Source: an uncultured Polyangiaceae bacterium | GTDB lineage: Bacteria > Myxococcota_A > Polyangia > Polyangiales > Houyiibacteriaceae | NCBI GenBank assembly: GCA_947258625.1 | Contig: CAMYJN010000116.1 | Coordinates: 1 to 7,096, forward strand | Length of the DNA stretch: 7,096 nt | Direction of reading: 5' to 3' | Shown: positions 1-5,324 of the stretch, one piece after another | Numbering within the stretch: position 1 is the stretch's first letter | How the letters are laid out: each line of letters begins with the position of its first letter | Notes under the pieces: generated by a model | Seen by the model: only the letters and a program-made list of their open reading frames with translations | The model's database searches: none | Told to the model about the DNA's origin: nothing | Program-made: the position numbers and the translations under genes

Positions 1-61
1 TCCCTGACTCTGACGCAGACCCTGCCGCTGTCGCTGCCGCTGACCCTGCCGCCGACACCGC
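1..61 (-). repeat. Second NCAGNG-type hexamer array (cut by window edge)
   Basis: From about position 49 to the left edge the minus strand again follows the NCA-GNG hexamer pattern, with units such as gca-ggg, tca-gcg, gca-gcg, aca-gcg and tca-gag; the unit tct-gcg departs from it. It encodes an Ala/Ser/Gly/Glu-rich linker on the C-terminal side of the globular domain of the same protein. It is more diverged than the 416-541 array but has the same period and partly the same units. It continues outside the window. Confidence 0.65.
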
Positions 62-628
62 CCTCCGCGCCAGCAACCCCTCGACCAGCCCCACCGTCAC
101 CGCCGCAACATCATCCCCAACCAGCCCCCTCGCATTCAGACTCCGCCCCGACCGCTGCACCAGGGTCAGCGTAAGCTCCTCCCCACCGCTCTCGCGCAAC
201 CAAATCGCCGGCACGATTGCAAACGCGGCCCCTGCCGCATCGAGCGACTGCTCGATGCACTCGGGAGTTTGGCAGGCGACCAGGGCACGACCGACGAGCT
301 CCTGGGAAAGGGACGCGTGATATCCGTGCGCCTCGAGCCCTCGCCGAACCGCGGCCGCCAAGCGAGCGCCATCCCGCGCCCGGACGGACGCGGTGCCTTG
401 CACAGGCGTCAGGAGCACTGGCACCGGCACTCGCACTGGCGCTGACGCTGGCGCTGACACTGACGCTGGCGCTGACTCTGGCACTGACGCTGGCACTGAC
501 TCTGACGCTGGCACTGGCGCTGACACTGGCACTGACGCTGACTCTCCCCCCGACTCCTGCGCCGACGCCGGCGCCGCCAGGATCACCGCGACCCACACCG
601 CCCCGAACCCCAGCCCCCCGGCTCCCAT
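1..628 (-). CDS. Exported protein with S/P/A/V dipeptide-repeat linkers and a TolB/CsgG-like N-terminal-type domain (partial, runs off left edge)
   Basis: Reading the minus strand from the ATG at 628-626 gives 209 codons without a stop, so the C-terminus lies outside the window. Residues 1-24 form a signal peptide (hydrophobic AVWVAVILAAP, then an ASA-Q cleavage site). Residues 30-71 are a linker of about 21 alternating dipeptides (S or P followed by A, V or E). Residues 72-190 look globular, with Cys119 and Cys124 in CQTPEC followed by an alanine-rich helix, an AIVPAIW strand and a LTLTLVQRSGR strand. This pattern resembles the small alpha/beta domain often found at the front of myxobacterial TPR/PEGA proteins, but I assign the family only tentatively. 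From about residue 191 a second low-complexity linker begins. The start codon shares one base with the stop of the upstream gene (TGATG), implying translational coupling and the same operon. Likely periplasmic or surface role; function unknown. Confidence 0.85.
   Translation of the reverse strand, partial: MGAGGLGFGAVWVAVILAAPASAQESGGESASVPVSAPVPASESVPASVPESAPASVSAPASAPVRVPVPVLLTPVQGTASVRARDGARLAAAVRRGLEAHGYHASLSQELVGRALVACQTPECIEQSLDAAGAAFAIVPAIWLRESGGEELTLTLVQRSGRSLNARGLVGDDVAAVTVGLVEGLLARRAVSAAGSAAATAAGSASESG
416..541 (-). repeat. Tandem NCAGNG hexamer array coding a dipeptide-repeat linker
   Basis: On the minus strand this 126-bp stretch reads as about 21 consecutive hexamers of the form (tca/cca)(gcg/gtg/gag), with two slightly diverged units near the end (cga-gtg, ccg-gtg). 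It encodes residues 30-71 of the edge gene as Ser/Pro alternating with Ala/Val/Glu. Because the unit is six bases, gain or loss of a unit keeps the frame, so the linker could vary in length between strains. The opposite strand reads as long open frames of Ala-Leu-Thr-Leu or Gly-Ala-Asp type; these are artefacts of the repeat. Confidence 0.85.
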
Positions 629-2397
629 CAAAAAACCTTCCGCACCCGGAGCATGGCGCCTTGCCCCGTCACCGAAACCGACGGCTCTGCGCGCAAGGGC
701 CGAAACAGGTAGACCAGCGGGATCGAGAGGAGCGGCGCGGCCCCCGCCAAGGCTAACGACAAGCGCCCCGCCTCTTGCCCGCGGGCCACGCAGGAACGGA
801 CCGCTGAAAGATCGGCAATGTACGGCTCCGGGCAACCGGTCATCGTGACGCCTTCGTAGATCGCGTAGCCCGTGAGCCCGAGGCCTACCGCGCCGAGCGT
901 CCAGCCCCACCAGGGCGTTCGCTCGTACTCGGGCAAGAGCAGGGGCATGGCTGCGCTGGTTGCCGCCCCGCCGAACGCCGCGGTGGCCCAGACCCCGATG
1001 CGGACGTCGTTCCATTGCTGGGCGTCATTCAGGTTGCCGGGGGACGCGGCGAGGCGATCACCGAGCTCGCCGCGCCAGATATGCAACCCAACGCTGGCTC
1101 CCATGCTGGCCACGCCGACGCCGAAGAGCGACCAGCCCGCGATGCGTTGATTGCGGGGCCGAGGCACGCCGCGCTCGTTCTCCGACTCTACGTCGACGAC
1201 GGCCGCCGTGGCCGCCCCGACCTCGGCTTCGGGCGCCAACTCCGCCCGCCAGCTCGCGCGCGCCATCGGATGGGGCCCGGTGAAATCCACCGACCGCCCC
1301 TCCAGCAAGGCATCGACGACACGCCGGACATCTTCGGTTTCCGGCGCGCCGTCCCGCACCGCCAGCCACGCCGACGCCGCCTCATACCCACGCGCGCTCA
1401 GATCCACGCGCACCGACCCTGCCTCTTGAGTGCTCAGCACCAAGACGTCTGCGCCTCCGAGGATGCTCCCCACTTCGCTGGCCTGTTCCACTCGCTCTGA
1501 CCCAGCCTCGTGCGAATCGTATTGGAGGTGAAGGACCGGCCGGGTCCGCACCGTGCGTTCGAGCGCTGCGTTGAACTCGAGCAGGTTCGGGCCGCTCGAG
1601 ATGTCGACGCGGTGAATGCGGCCGCGCGTGTCCGCTTCGCATTCGACCTGCATGCGATAGGTGCCAACCGGCAGCTCGATGCCCGACAAGGGCGTGCGCC
1701 CGAACTCCACGCCGTTGATGCGCACCACGCAATCGGACGGTGTGCTCCGAACCTCCAAGTCGCCCGGCGCCTCCGAAGCCATCTCCTGGTCGACTTGGGT
1801 CAAAAGCTCGCGGACCTCTGGCGTGTGCCGGAACGCGGTGGGCTCGACGCGTGGGACCAAACGCCGGCACTCGCGGGCCTGCTTTCGCGCTTCCGCGTCG
1901 TTCTTCGTCTCCACGTATGCACGCACCATGAAGAGGCAGGTGTCGAGCACCTGTTGCGCCCGCGCCGCCTCCCGGTTGAGCTCAGCCGCCGCCCGATTCG
2001 CCAAGCGCTGTGCAGCCTTGAGCTCTCGCCGCGCCGCTTTGTAGTCGGCGCGCGCCAAGTAACGCACGGCAGCGCGAGAGCGCTCGACCCAAAGGTCGAT
2101 ATCGCTCTGGCTGATCGTCGGGGCGGGCGCCGAACCCACGACTTCAAAGCGCTCCGATGCGCGGTCGGCGCGCCAAACCGAACGTCCCCGCACCACGAGC
2201 TCTTGCCGCAAGGCTTCCGCGATCGTGTGGAGCTGTTCAATGCTGGCGCCCTCCGACCGCGTCTCCCCGCCCAGCGTCGGCACGACGAGCCATCGATGGC
2301 CCCGCACGTGCGTGCCCGGCTCACCGGTTTGCGCACGTGCCGACGCGGCCGTGAACGCAGCCAACGCTGCCGCAAAGACGCAAACGACCAAGCGCAT
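628..2397 (-). CDS. Signal-peptide protein with TPR-like helices, a PEGA domain and four C-terminal membrane segments
   Basis: 589 codons from ATG 2397. Residues 1-22 are a signal peptide (RLVVCVFAAALAAF core, ARA-Q cleavage). A small domain (WLVVPTLGG, about 35-90) is followed by charged, alanine-rich helices at about 98-205 that look like TPR-type repeats. Residues 214-275 are a PEGA domain: LEVRSTPSDCVVRINGVEFG, then RTPLSGIELPVGTYRMQVECE. An alpha/beta region follows to about residue 400, then hydrophobic segments at about 419-441, 468-488, 496-514 and 546-565. PEGA domains are common in surface and cell-wall-associated proteins, so an inner-membrane-anchored envelope role is likely; substrate and partners are unknown. 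I chose ATG 2397 over the in-frame GTG at 2415 because the latter overlaps the upstream stop, while ATG 2397 has an AGGGAG ribosome site and starts directly with the signal peptide. It lies 8 bp after the upstream gene and overlaps the next one by one base, so it is mid-operon. Confidence 0.92.
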   Translation of the reverse strand: MRLVVCVFAAALAAFTAASARAQTGEPGTHVRGHRWLVVPTLGGETRSEGASIEQLHTIAEALRQELVVRGRSVWRADRASERFEVVGSAPAPTISQSDIDLWVERSRAAVRYLARADYKAARRELKAAQRLANRAAAELNREAARAQQVLDTCLFMVRAYVETKNDAEARKQARECRRLVPRVEPTAFRHTPEVRELLTQVDQEMASEAPGDLEVRSTPSDCVVRINGVEFGRTPLSGIELPVGTYRMQVECEADTRGRIHRVDISSGPNLLEFNAALERTVRTRPVLHLQYDSHEAGSERVEQASEVGSILGGADVLVLSTQEAGSVRVDLSARGYEAASAWLAVRDGAPETEDVRRVVDALLEGRSVDFTGPHPMARASWRAELAPEAEVGAATAAVVDVESENERGVPRPRNQRIAGWSLFGVGVASMGASVGLHIWRGELGDRLAASPGNLNDAQQWNDVRIGVWATAAFGGAATSAAMPLLLPEYERTPWWGWTLGAVGLGLTGYAIYEGVTMTGCPEPYIADLSAVRSCVARGQEAGRLSLALAGAAPLLSIPLVYLFRPLRAEPSVSVTGQGAMLRVRKVF

Positions 2398-2401
2398 CCC
2401 G

Positions 2402-2407
2402 CTCCCT
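2402..2407 (-). promoter_or_regulatory. Ribosome binding site deciding the start of the PEGA-domain gene
   Basis: AGGGAG on the minus strand, four bases before ATG 2397 and overlapping the last bases of the upstream TAG stop. It favours ATG 2397 over the in-frame GTG at 2415 and ties re-initiation to termination of the upstream gene. Confidence 0.6.
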
Positions 2408-3866
2408 AGAAACACCCCAGGAAGGTTAGGGCGGAGCCGGCATCGCGGCCTACCTGCACGACAGCCGCCGTGTTCCCACTCATCGCAACATCGATGCGAT
2501 GGACAGGATCGGGCAGCGAAGTGAGGTCCAGCGACTGCTTGACGATTGCGCTACCTTCGAAACGCCCGACCACCACGAGCCGTGTGCCCGCCGCGGCGAG
2601 CCAAGTATCCATGGCTTCGTCGTAGGCCAGAGCTGTGGGCCCTTCGAGCGCGCCGCTAGCGACCTCGTCGTCGCAAAAGCCCCCATCCCAGCACTGTACG
2701 GACAGCGCACCTAGCTCGCTCAAGCGAAGGCTTCCGAGACGAATGTAAGCGACCCCGATCCCTCCACCTCGCTCCGCGATGCTGGGCGCCGACCCTGGCG
2801 CGACGTCGATGTCGAGCTCGAGGTTTCCGTTGTCGAGCAGCCGGCCGGCGCGAGTGTTCTCGCCCTGCTCCCAGACCAGAAACGGCCCTGCGGCGTCAAA
2901 CACCGAAACCGGCGGGATGGCCCCGACAACGATCGGGTCCTCCGTGAGGCCGGCGAGGTTGTCGCCGCCAAAGGCGGCCAGTGCAAAGGTGACGATGTCC
3001 GGATAGCCAACGAAGCGGGGCGGGGAGGCTGTGATGCGGGGGTGAAGGGGCGGTGCGTAAGCACCAAACGCCGGGATGCCTTCCTGCTGCGTCGGTTGAT
3101 CCCAACCGGGGTGAAGCTGTTGCGTGCTCAGGATCAGGGGGACGAGGTCAGAGTCGACGTGGACATCGAAGGCGTGAAACTTCAGCCGACCGAGGCTCAC
3201 GAGCACGCGACTGCCGCTGCTGTCTGAAGTCATGAACACGAGGTCCGGGACTGGGTTGCTGGTCGCGTCCACGTTGCCGGTGGCCTCGCCCGAGCTGTCG
3301 TAAGTCAGGACCCTGAGCTCGTCTTCTGCGATTCGCGCGACCAGGTAACCGCCATCGACCGCGGTGACCGTCGCGTGGCCGTCGAAGACCTCAACTTTGG
3401 TCGACAAGACCCCTTCATCGATGAACCCGTCGCAGTCGTTGTCCTCGCCGTCGCAAACCTCGGCGGGGCCATTGTCGGGTGTCCCGTCGCAGTCGTTGTC
3501 CTTTCCGTCGCAGATCTCCGCAACGGGACCGACTCCACCATCACACACGACGCCATCGCCATCGACGGCGCAAACCCATTCACCTTCTACGCATTCGCCT
3601 GCCGCCTCACCGCAGGGCTCGCCGAGCTCGGGCCAGTTTTCATCGACGTCGGTGTCGCCATCGTTATCGGTGCCGTCGCAGCGCTCCGCCTCGGCAACCT
3701 GATCGATCTTCAGGCACACCCCGTCGACGTTGCTCAGTGGTTCGGGGCAGGTGACTCCGCCGCAGCCCGCGAGGGCGGCCGGCCCGGCCAACGCCATCGC
3801 TCCGATGAAGGCTAGAGGGAACGCGCGCTGGGCGCAGCTCGGATGTGTTTGCAGGAGTGGTGACAT
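2406..3866 (-). CDS. Lipoprotein with MopE-like putative metal-binding repeats and a beta-rich C-terminal domain
   Basis: 486 codons from ATG 3866. Residues 1-34 are a lipoprotein signal peptide with Arg14, a hydrophobic core and lipobox LAGC, giving a lipidated Cys35. A cysteine-rich N-terminal region carries three Asp-rich repeats: CDGTDNDGDTDVDE (63-76), CDGKDNDCDGTPDNG (119-133) and CDGEDNDCDGFIDEG (138-152). These match the putative metal-binding motif of the MopE type, seen in many myxobacterial surface proteins, and are likely to bind Ca2+ or another divalent metal. Residues 154-486 are rich in short strand-forming stretches ending in LGxL/xAFG-type turns and may be a beta-propeller; I cannot assign a family. 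The open frame continues upstream to 3977, but that extension is Arg/Lys-rich, lacks secretion features and would bury the signal peptide. No strong ribosome site precedes ATG 3866, so the start rests on the signal peptide. It is the first gene of the minus-strand operon. Confidence 0.9.
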   Translation of the reverse strand: MSPLLQTHPSCAQRAFPLAFIGAMALAGPAALAGCGGVTCPEPLSNVDGVCLKIDQVAEAERCDGTDNDGDTDVDENWPELGEPCGEAAGECVEGEWVCAVDGDGVVCDGGVGPVAEICDGKDNDCDGTPDNGPAEVCDGEDNDCDGFIDEGVLSTKVEVFDGHATVTAVDGGYLVARIAEDELRVLTYDSSGEATGNVDATSNPVPDLVFMTSDSSGSRVLVSLGRLKFHAFDVHVDSDLVPLILSTQQLHPGWDQPTQQEGIPAFGAYAPPLHPRITASPPRFVGYPDIVTFALAAFGGDNLAGLTEDPIVVGAIPPVSVFDAAGPFLVWEQGENTRAGRLLDNGNLELDIDVAPGSAPSIAERGGGIGVAYIRLGSLRLSELGALSVQCWDGGFCDDEVASGALEGPTALAYDEAMDTWLAAAGTRLVVVGRFEGSAIVKQSLDLTSLPDPVHRIDVAMSGNTAAVVQVGRDAGSALTFLGCF

Positions 3867-3911
3867 GTCGATGAACAGGTTATCGACGTGAGGCAGCGAC
3901 GGTTGCGTGGA

Positions 3912-3939
3912 TTTTTTCGACGCCGAGCGTACCTTTTTT
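3912..3939. other. Two T6/A6 tracts 22 bp apart (possible curved DNA)
   Basis: T6 runs at 3912-3917 and 3934-3939 stand out in G+C-rich surroundings and are spaced by about two helical turns, the phasing that bends DNA. They lie between the CRP-like dyad and the lipoprotein start, in the expected promoter region. Function is inferred only. Confidence 0.35.
3926..3931 (-). promoter_or_regulatory. Candidate -10 element for the minus-strand operon
   Basis: The minus strand reads TACGCT here, matching TATAAT at its three most conserved positions. Transcription would start near 3919, placing the centre of the CRP-like dyad (3961.5) at about -42, the geometry of a class II activator promoter. I see no good -35 element, which fits activator dependence but is also what a false positive would look like. 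Confidence 0.25.
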
Positions 3940-3953
3940 CGCAGCGGGCGGGG

Positions 3954-3969
3954 TGTGATCCACCTCACA
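3954..3969. promoter_or_regulatory. CRP/FNR-type dyad TGTGA-N6-TCACA
   Basis: The plus strand reads TGTGATCCACCTCACA: both 5-base half-sites match the E. coli CRP core perfectly with the exact 6-base spacer. It lies in the divergent intergenic region, 88-103 bp before the lipoprotein ATG at 3866 and about 160 bp before vapB. The position suits control of the minus-strand envelope operon. That a CRP-family protein of this organism binds it is inference. Confidence 0.5.
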
Positions 3970-4168
3970 ACGCCCACCGATACCCCTGCGTGCGTTCGGT
4001 CGGAATCGCATTGGAGTCAGCGTCCGCTTCTGGGTAACCCGGAGGACGGTTGTCCGATGTGAACTCCTGCACGGTGGCCGCCGCGGATGCTGGCACACAT
4101 TGATTCACACATAAGAATGTGTAAACTATGACGATGGCAACGAATCTCGCACTCGACGACGCGCTCAT
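3965..4168 (-). CDS. Doubtful 67-codon ORF with signal-peptide-like start, antisense to the vapB 5' end
   Basis: ATG 4168 to TGA 3965. The N-terminus contains a hydrophobic stretch (FVAIVIVYTFL) and an ASAAA sequence that could be a signal cleavage site, followed by a polar tail ending in YRWAL. By hand count the last 37 codons, which do not overlap vapB, have about 70% G+C at third positions against about 57% at second positions, which is the direction expected of coding sequence but weaker than the strong genes here. No ribosome site precedes the ATG, and the first 41 bases lie antisense to vapB. It could be a small exported protein, the remnant of a gene interrupted by arrival of vapBC, or chance. 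Confidence 0.15.
   Translation of the reverse strand: MSASSSARFVAIVIVYTFLCVNQCVPASAAATVQEFTSDNRPPGYPEADADSNAIPTERTQGYRWAL
4100..4127 (+). promoter_or_regulatory. Candidate vapBC promoter
   Basis: TTGATT (4100-4105) and TAAACT (4122-4127) are separated by 16 bp; each matches its sigma-70-type hexamer at four of six positions. The -10 abuts the ATG at 4128, so a transcript would begin near 4133-4135, at the second in-frame ATG (4134). This would make the vapB message leaderless, consistent with the lack of a ribosome site. Confidence 0.35.
4104..4125. promoter_or_regulatory. Inverted repeat at the vapBC promoter, likely autoregulatory operator
   Basis: Left arm TTCACACAT (4104-4112) and right arm ATGTGTAAA (4117-4125) pair at eight of nine positions around a 4-base centre. 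A further direct copy of CACACAT lies 12 bp upstream (4094-4100), giving three half-sites. VapB-family antitoxins carry a ribbon-helix-helix fold that binds such repeats over their own promoter; overlap with the candidate -10 fits repression. The assignment is inferred from position and symmetry. Confidence 0.5.
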
Positions 4169-4331
4169 CCGGGCGGCTCAGCAGGTGGGGGGGCACCGAA
4201 CCAAGAAGGCTGCCGTCACGGCGGCGCTCGAGGAGTATGTGCAGCGGCGGAAGCAGCTCGAGCTTGAAGGGCTCTTTGGGACGATCGAATACGACGAGGG
4301 CTATGACCACAAGCGCGGCCGGCATCGGTGA
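4128..4331 (+). CDS. vapB: VapB-family antitoxin
   Basis: 67 codons. The antitoxin of a type II pair: it binds and blocks VapC and, with it, represses its own promoter. Residues 3-40 have the ribbon-helix-helix layout (strand MATNLALDD, then GGHRTKKAAVTAALEEYVQRRKQ-type helices), and residues 45-67 form the typical toxin-binding tail with LFGTIEYDEGYDHK and a basic end, as in the VapB_antitoxin (DUF2191) family. Length is normal. Two ATGs, 4128 and 4134, are possible; many family members begin at MATN, and the promoter position favours 4134. The stop TGA overlaps the GTG start of vapC (GTGA at 4328-4331), so the two genes are translationally coupled. Confidence 0.93.
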   Translation: MTMATNLALDDALIRAAQQVGGHRTKKAAVTAALEEYVQRRKQLELEGLFGTIEYDEGYDHKRGRHR

Positions 4332-4753
4332 AGGTGCTGGTGGATACCTCCGTGTGGTCCGTGGCGCTGAGGCGGCGCTCGAAGGCAGCGTTGAGCCCAG
4401 CCGAGCGGGATGCTGTCCGTGAGCTTTCGACTCTGATCGACGAGGCGCGCGCGAGCATGGCGGGTTGCATCCGGCGGGAGGTGCTGAGCGGGATCGGCCC
4501 CCAAAGCCAGTTCGCACGGCTCCGCGAGACACTTCAGGCGTTCGATGACCTCGGGGCCGGCATGTCCACGCACGAGTGCGCCGCCGAGCTGTTCAACCAG
4601 TGCCGGGCCAGCGGAATCCAGGGCTCACACATCGACTTCCTGATCTGTGCGATCGCTCGCGAGCATCGTGTTCCGATCTTCACCCTGGACCAAGACTTCA
4701 CGCGCTACGCCGAGGTGTGTCGAGTGGAATTGTACCGGCCGCGCGACTCCTGA
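4328..4753 (+). CDS. vapC: VapC toxin, PIN-domain ribonuclease
   Basis: 141 codons from GTG 4328, with the start codon overlapping the vapB stop. PIN-domain toxins are Mg2+-dependent endoribonucleases, typically cutting tRNA or rRNA and halting translation when the antitoxin is degraded. The acidic residues expected of the active site are all present: Asp6 in LVDTSVW, Glu51 in RREVLSG, Asp103 in HIDFLICAIA, and Asp121/Asp123 in FTLDQDF. Length and motif order are normal, so the toxin appears intact. Substrate specificity cannot be read from the sequence. Confidence 0.95.
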   Translation: MKVLVDTSVWSVALRRRSKAALSPAERDAVRELSTLIDEARASMAGCIRREVLSGIGPQSQFARLRETLQAFDDLGAGMSTHECAAELFNQCRASGIQGSHIDFLICAIAREHRVPIFTLDQDFTRYAEVCRVELYRPRDS

Positions 4754-4758
4754 GTCGC
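4743..4758. repeat. 7-2-7 inverted repeat over the vapC stop codon
   Basis: GCGACTC and GAGTCGC flank CT; the vapC TGA stop lies inside. As RNA it could form a 6-bp stem with a 4-base loop. No T-run follows, so a standard intrinsic terminator is not supported. Confidence 0.4.
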
Positions 4759-4790
4759 AGTTGGACCGACCCACGAGCCGCCTACCGGAG

Positions 4791-4806
4791 AGCGCATGAA
4801 TGCGCT
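4791..4806. repeat. Second 7-2-7 inverted repeat between vapC and the next gene
   Basis: AGCGCAT and ATGCGCT flank GA. A further AGCGCT lies at 4815-4820. It has the same arm and spacer lengths as the dyad 48 bp upstream but an unrelated sequence. It might be a protein-binding site or a hairpin; nothing links it to a known regulator. Confidence 0.4.
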
Positions 4807-4844
4807 ACAAGACCAGCGCTTATGTTTTCGCCCGCGCGCTCGGC

Positions 4845-4872
4845 TTGACCGGTGTGCGAGCGATTCGATGAG
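4845..4872 (+). promoter_or_regulatory. Weak promoter candidate for the lipoprotein-metallopeptidase pair
   Basis: TTGACC (4845-4850) matches the -35 hexamer at five of six positions. The best -10 at a 16-bp spacing, GATGAG (4867-4872), matches only three of six. A promoter somewhere in the 145-bp gap after vapC is expected, but this exact placement is uncertain. Confidence 0.2.
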
Positions 4873-4888
4873 TAACTTACCTTAGCCA

Positions 4889-4894
4889 TGGAGG
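4889..4894 (+). promoter_or_regulatory. Ribosome binding site of the He_PIG lipoprotein gene
   Basis: TGGAGG four bases before ATG 4899. It decides for 4899 over the in-frame ATG at 4920, which has no such site. Confidence 0.65.
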
Positions 4895-4898
4895 CGTC

Positions 4899-5309
4899 AT
4901 GCCTAAACCACCTTTGCTTATGCGCCGAGCGTATGCGCCGGCATTCGTGCTTTTGTGTTTCATGCTCGGGAGCTGCTGTCCTCCCACGATCCTGACCGAC
5001 AGCCTTCCGCCAGGCCGGGTCGGACAGCCGTACCGCGTCGCTTTGGAGGCCGAGTGCTGGGGTGGGCACTGGTGGGTGAGCGGAGAGCTGCCGCCGGGGC
5101 TGTCGTTCAACAGCAATGGCGTCTTCAGCGGCACGCCCCGGTTTTCCGGTCTCTACTTCCTCAACGTGACCTGGGAGGACGTCTTCGAGGGGGACGTGAT
5201 TTCGAGCGTGACCAGAGCGTTTGACCTGCTGATTCTGGAGGAAGGGGAAACCCTGACCGGCGAATCAGAGCTCGAATTCCCGAACGGCTCGGGTGATTTT
5301 GTGTTCTAG
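4899..5309 (+). CDS. Small lipoprotein with one putative-Ig (He_PIG) domain
   Basis: 136 codons. Residues 1-25 are a lipoprotein signal peptide with Arg9-Arg10, a hydrophobic core (AFVLLCFML) and lipobox LGSC, giving a lipidated Cys26. Residues 35-92 match the He_PIG/cadherin-like pattern: LPPGRVGQPYRVAL, then SGELPPGLSF, then NGVFSGTPRFSGLYFLNV. Such domains are extracellular beta-sandwiches used for adhesion or as spacers; here a single copy makes up almost the whole mature protein. The C-terminal tail is acidic (about 114-126). The mature part carries two cysteines, Cys27 and Cys53, so a disulfide is possible. It lies 15 bp before the metallopeptidase gene, and the two are probably co-transcribed. 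Ligand unknown. Confidence 0.88.
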   Translation: MPKPPLLMRRAYAPAFVLLCFMLGSCCPPTILTDSLPPGRVGQPYRVALEAECWGGHWWVSGELPPGLSFNSNGVFSGTPRFSGLYFLNVTWEDVFEGDVISSVTRAFDLLILEEGETLTGESELEFPNGSGDFVF

Positions 5310-5324
5310 GGCGGGCGCCCCATA

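Noticed and set aside
416..541. CRISPR-like or structured tandem array
   Set aside because: The units are contiguous hexamers without spacers and are protein-coding.
111..596. Minus-strand 161-codon frame in another phase
   Set aside because: It is out of phase with the signal-peptide gene starting at 628, and its non-repeat part is Arg/Gly-rich without motifs.
217..848. Plus-strand frames with Ala-Leu-Thr-Leu or Gly-Ala-Asp-Thr repeats
   Set aside because: They are readings of the complementary strand of the NCAGNG hexamer array; the minus-strand reading has a signal peptide and a globular domain.
1510..2409. Plus-strand open frame of 299 codons opposite the PEGA-domain gene
   Set aside because: It is antisense to a gene with a clear signal peptide, PEGA motif and operon spacing; its translation has no recognisable motifs and it arises from high-G+C codon bias.
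3867..3977. N-terminal extension of the metal-binding lipoprotein to 3977
   Set aside because: The extra 37 residues are basic, non-hydrophobic and would displace the lipoprotein signal from the N-terminus; the region instead holds promoter-like sequence.
4743..4758. Intrinsic terminator after vapC
   Set aside because: The hairpin is short, overlaps the stop codon and is not followed by a T-run.
4837..4862. CGCTCG/CGAGCG stem with a 14-base loop before the He_PIG gene
   Set aside because: A 6-bp stem with a long loop in G+C-rich DNA is expected by chance and has no T-run.
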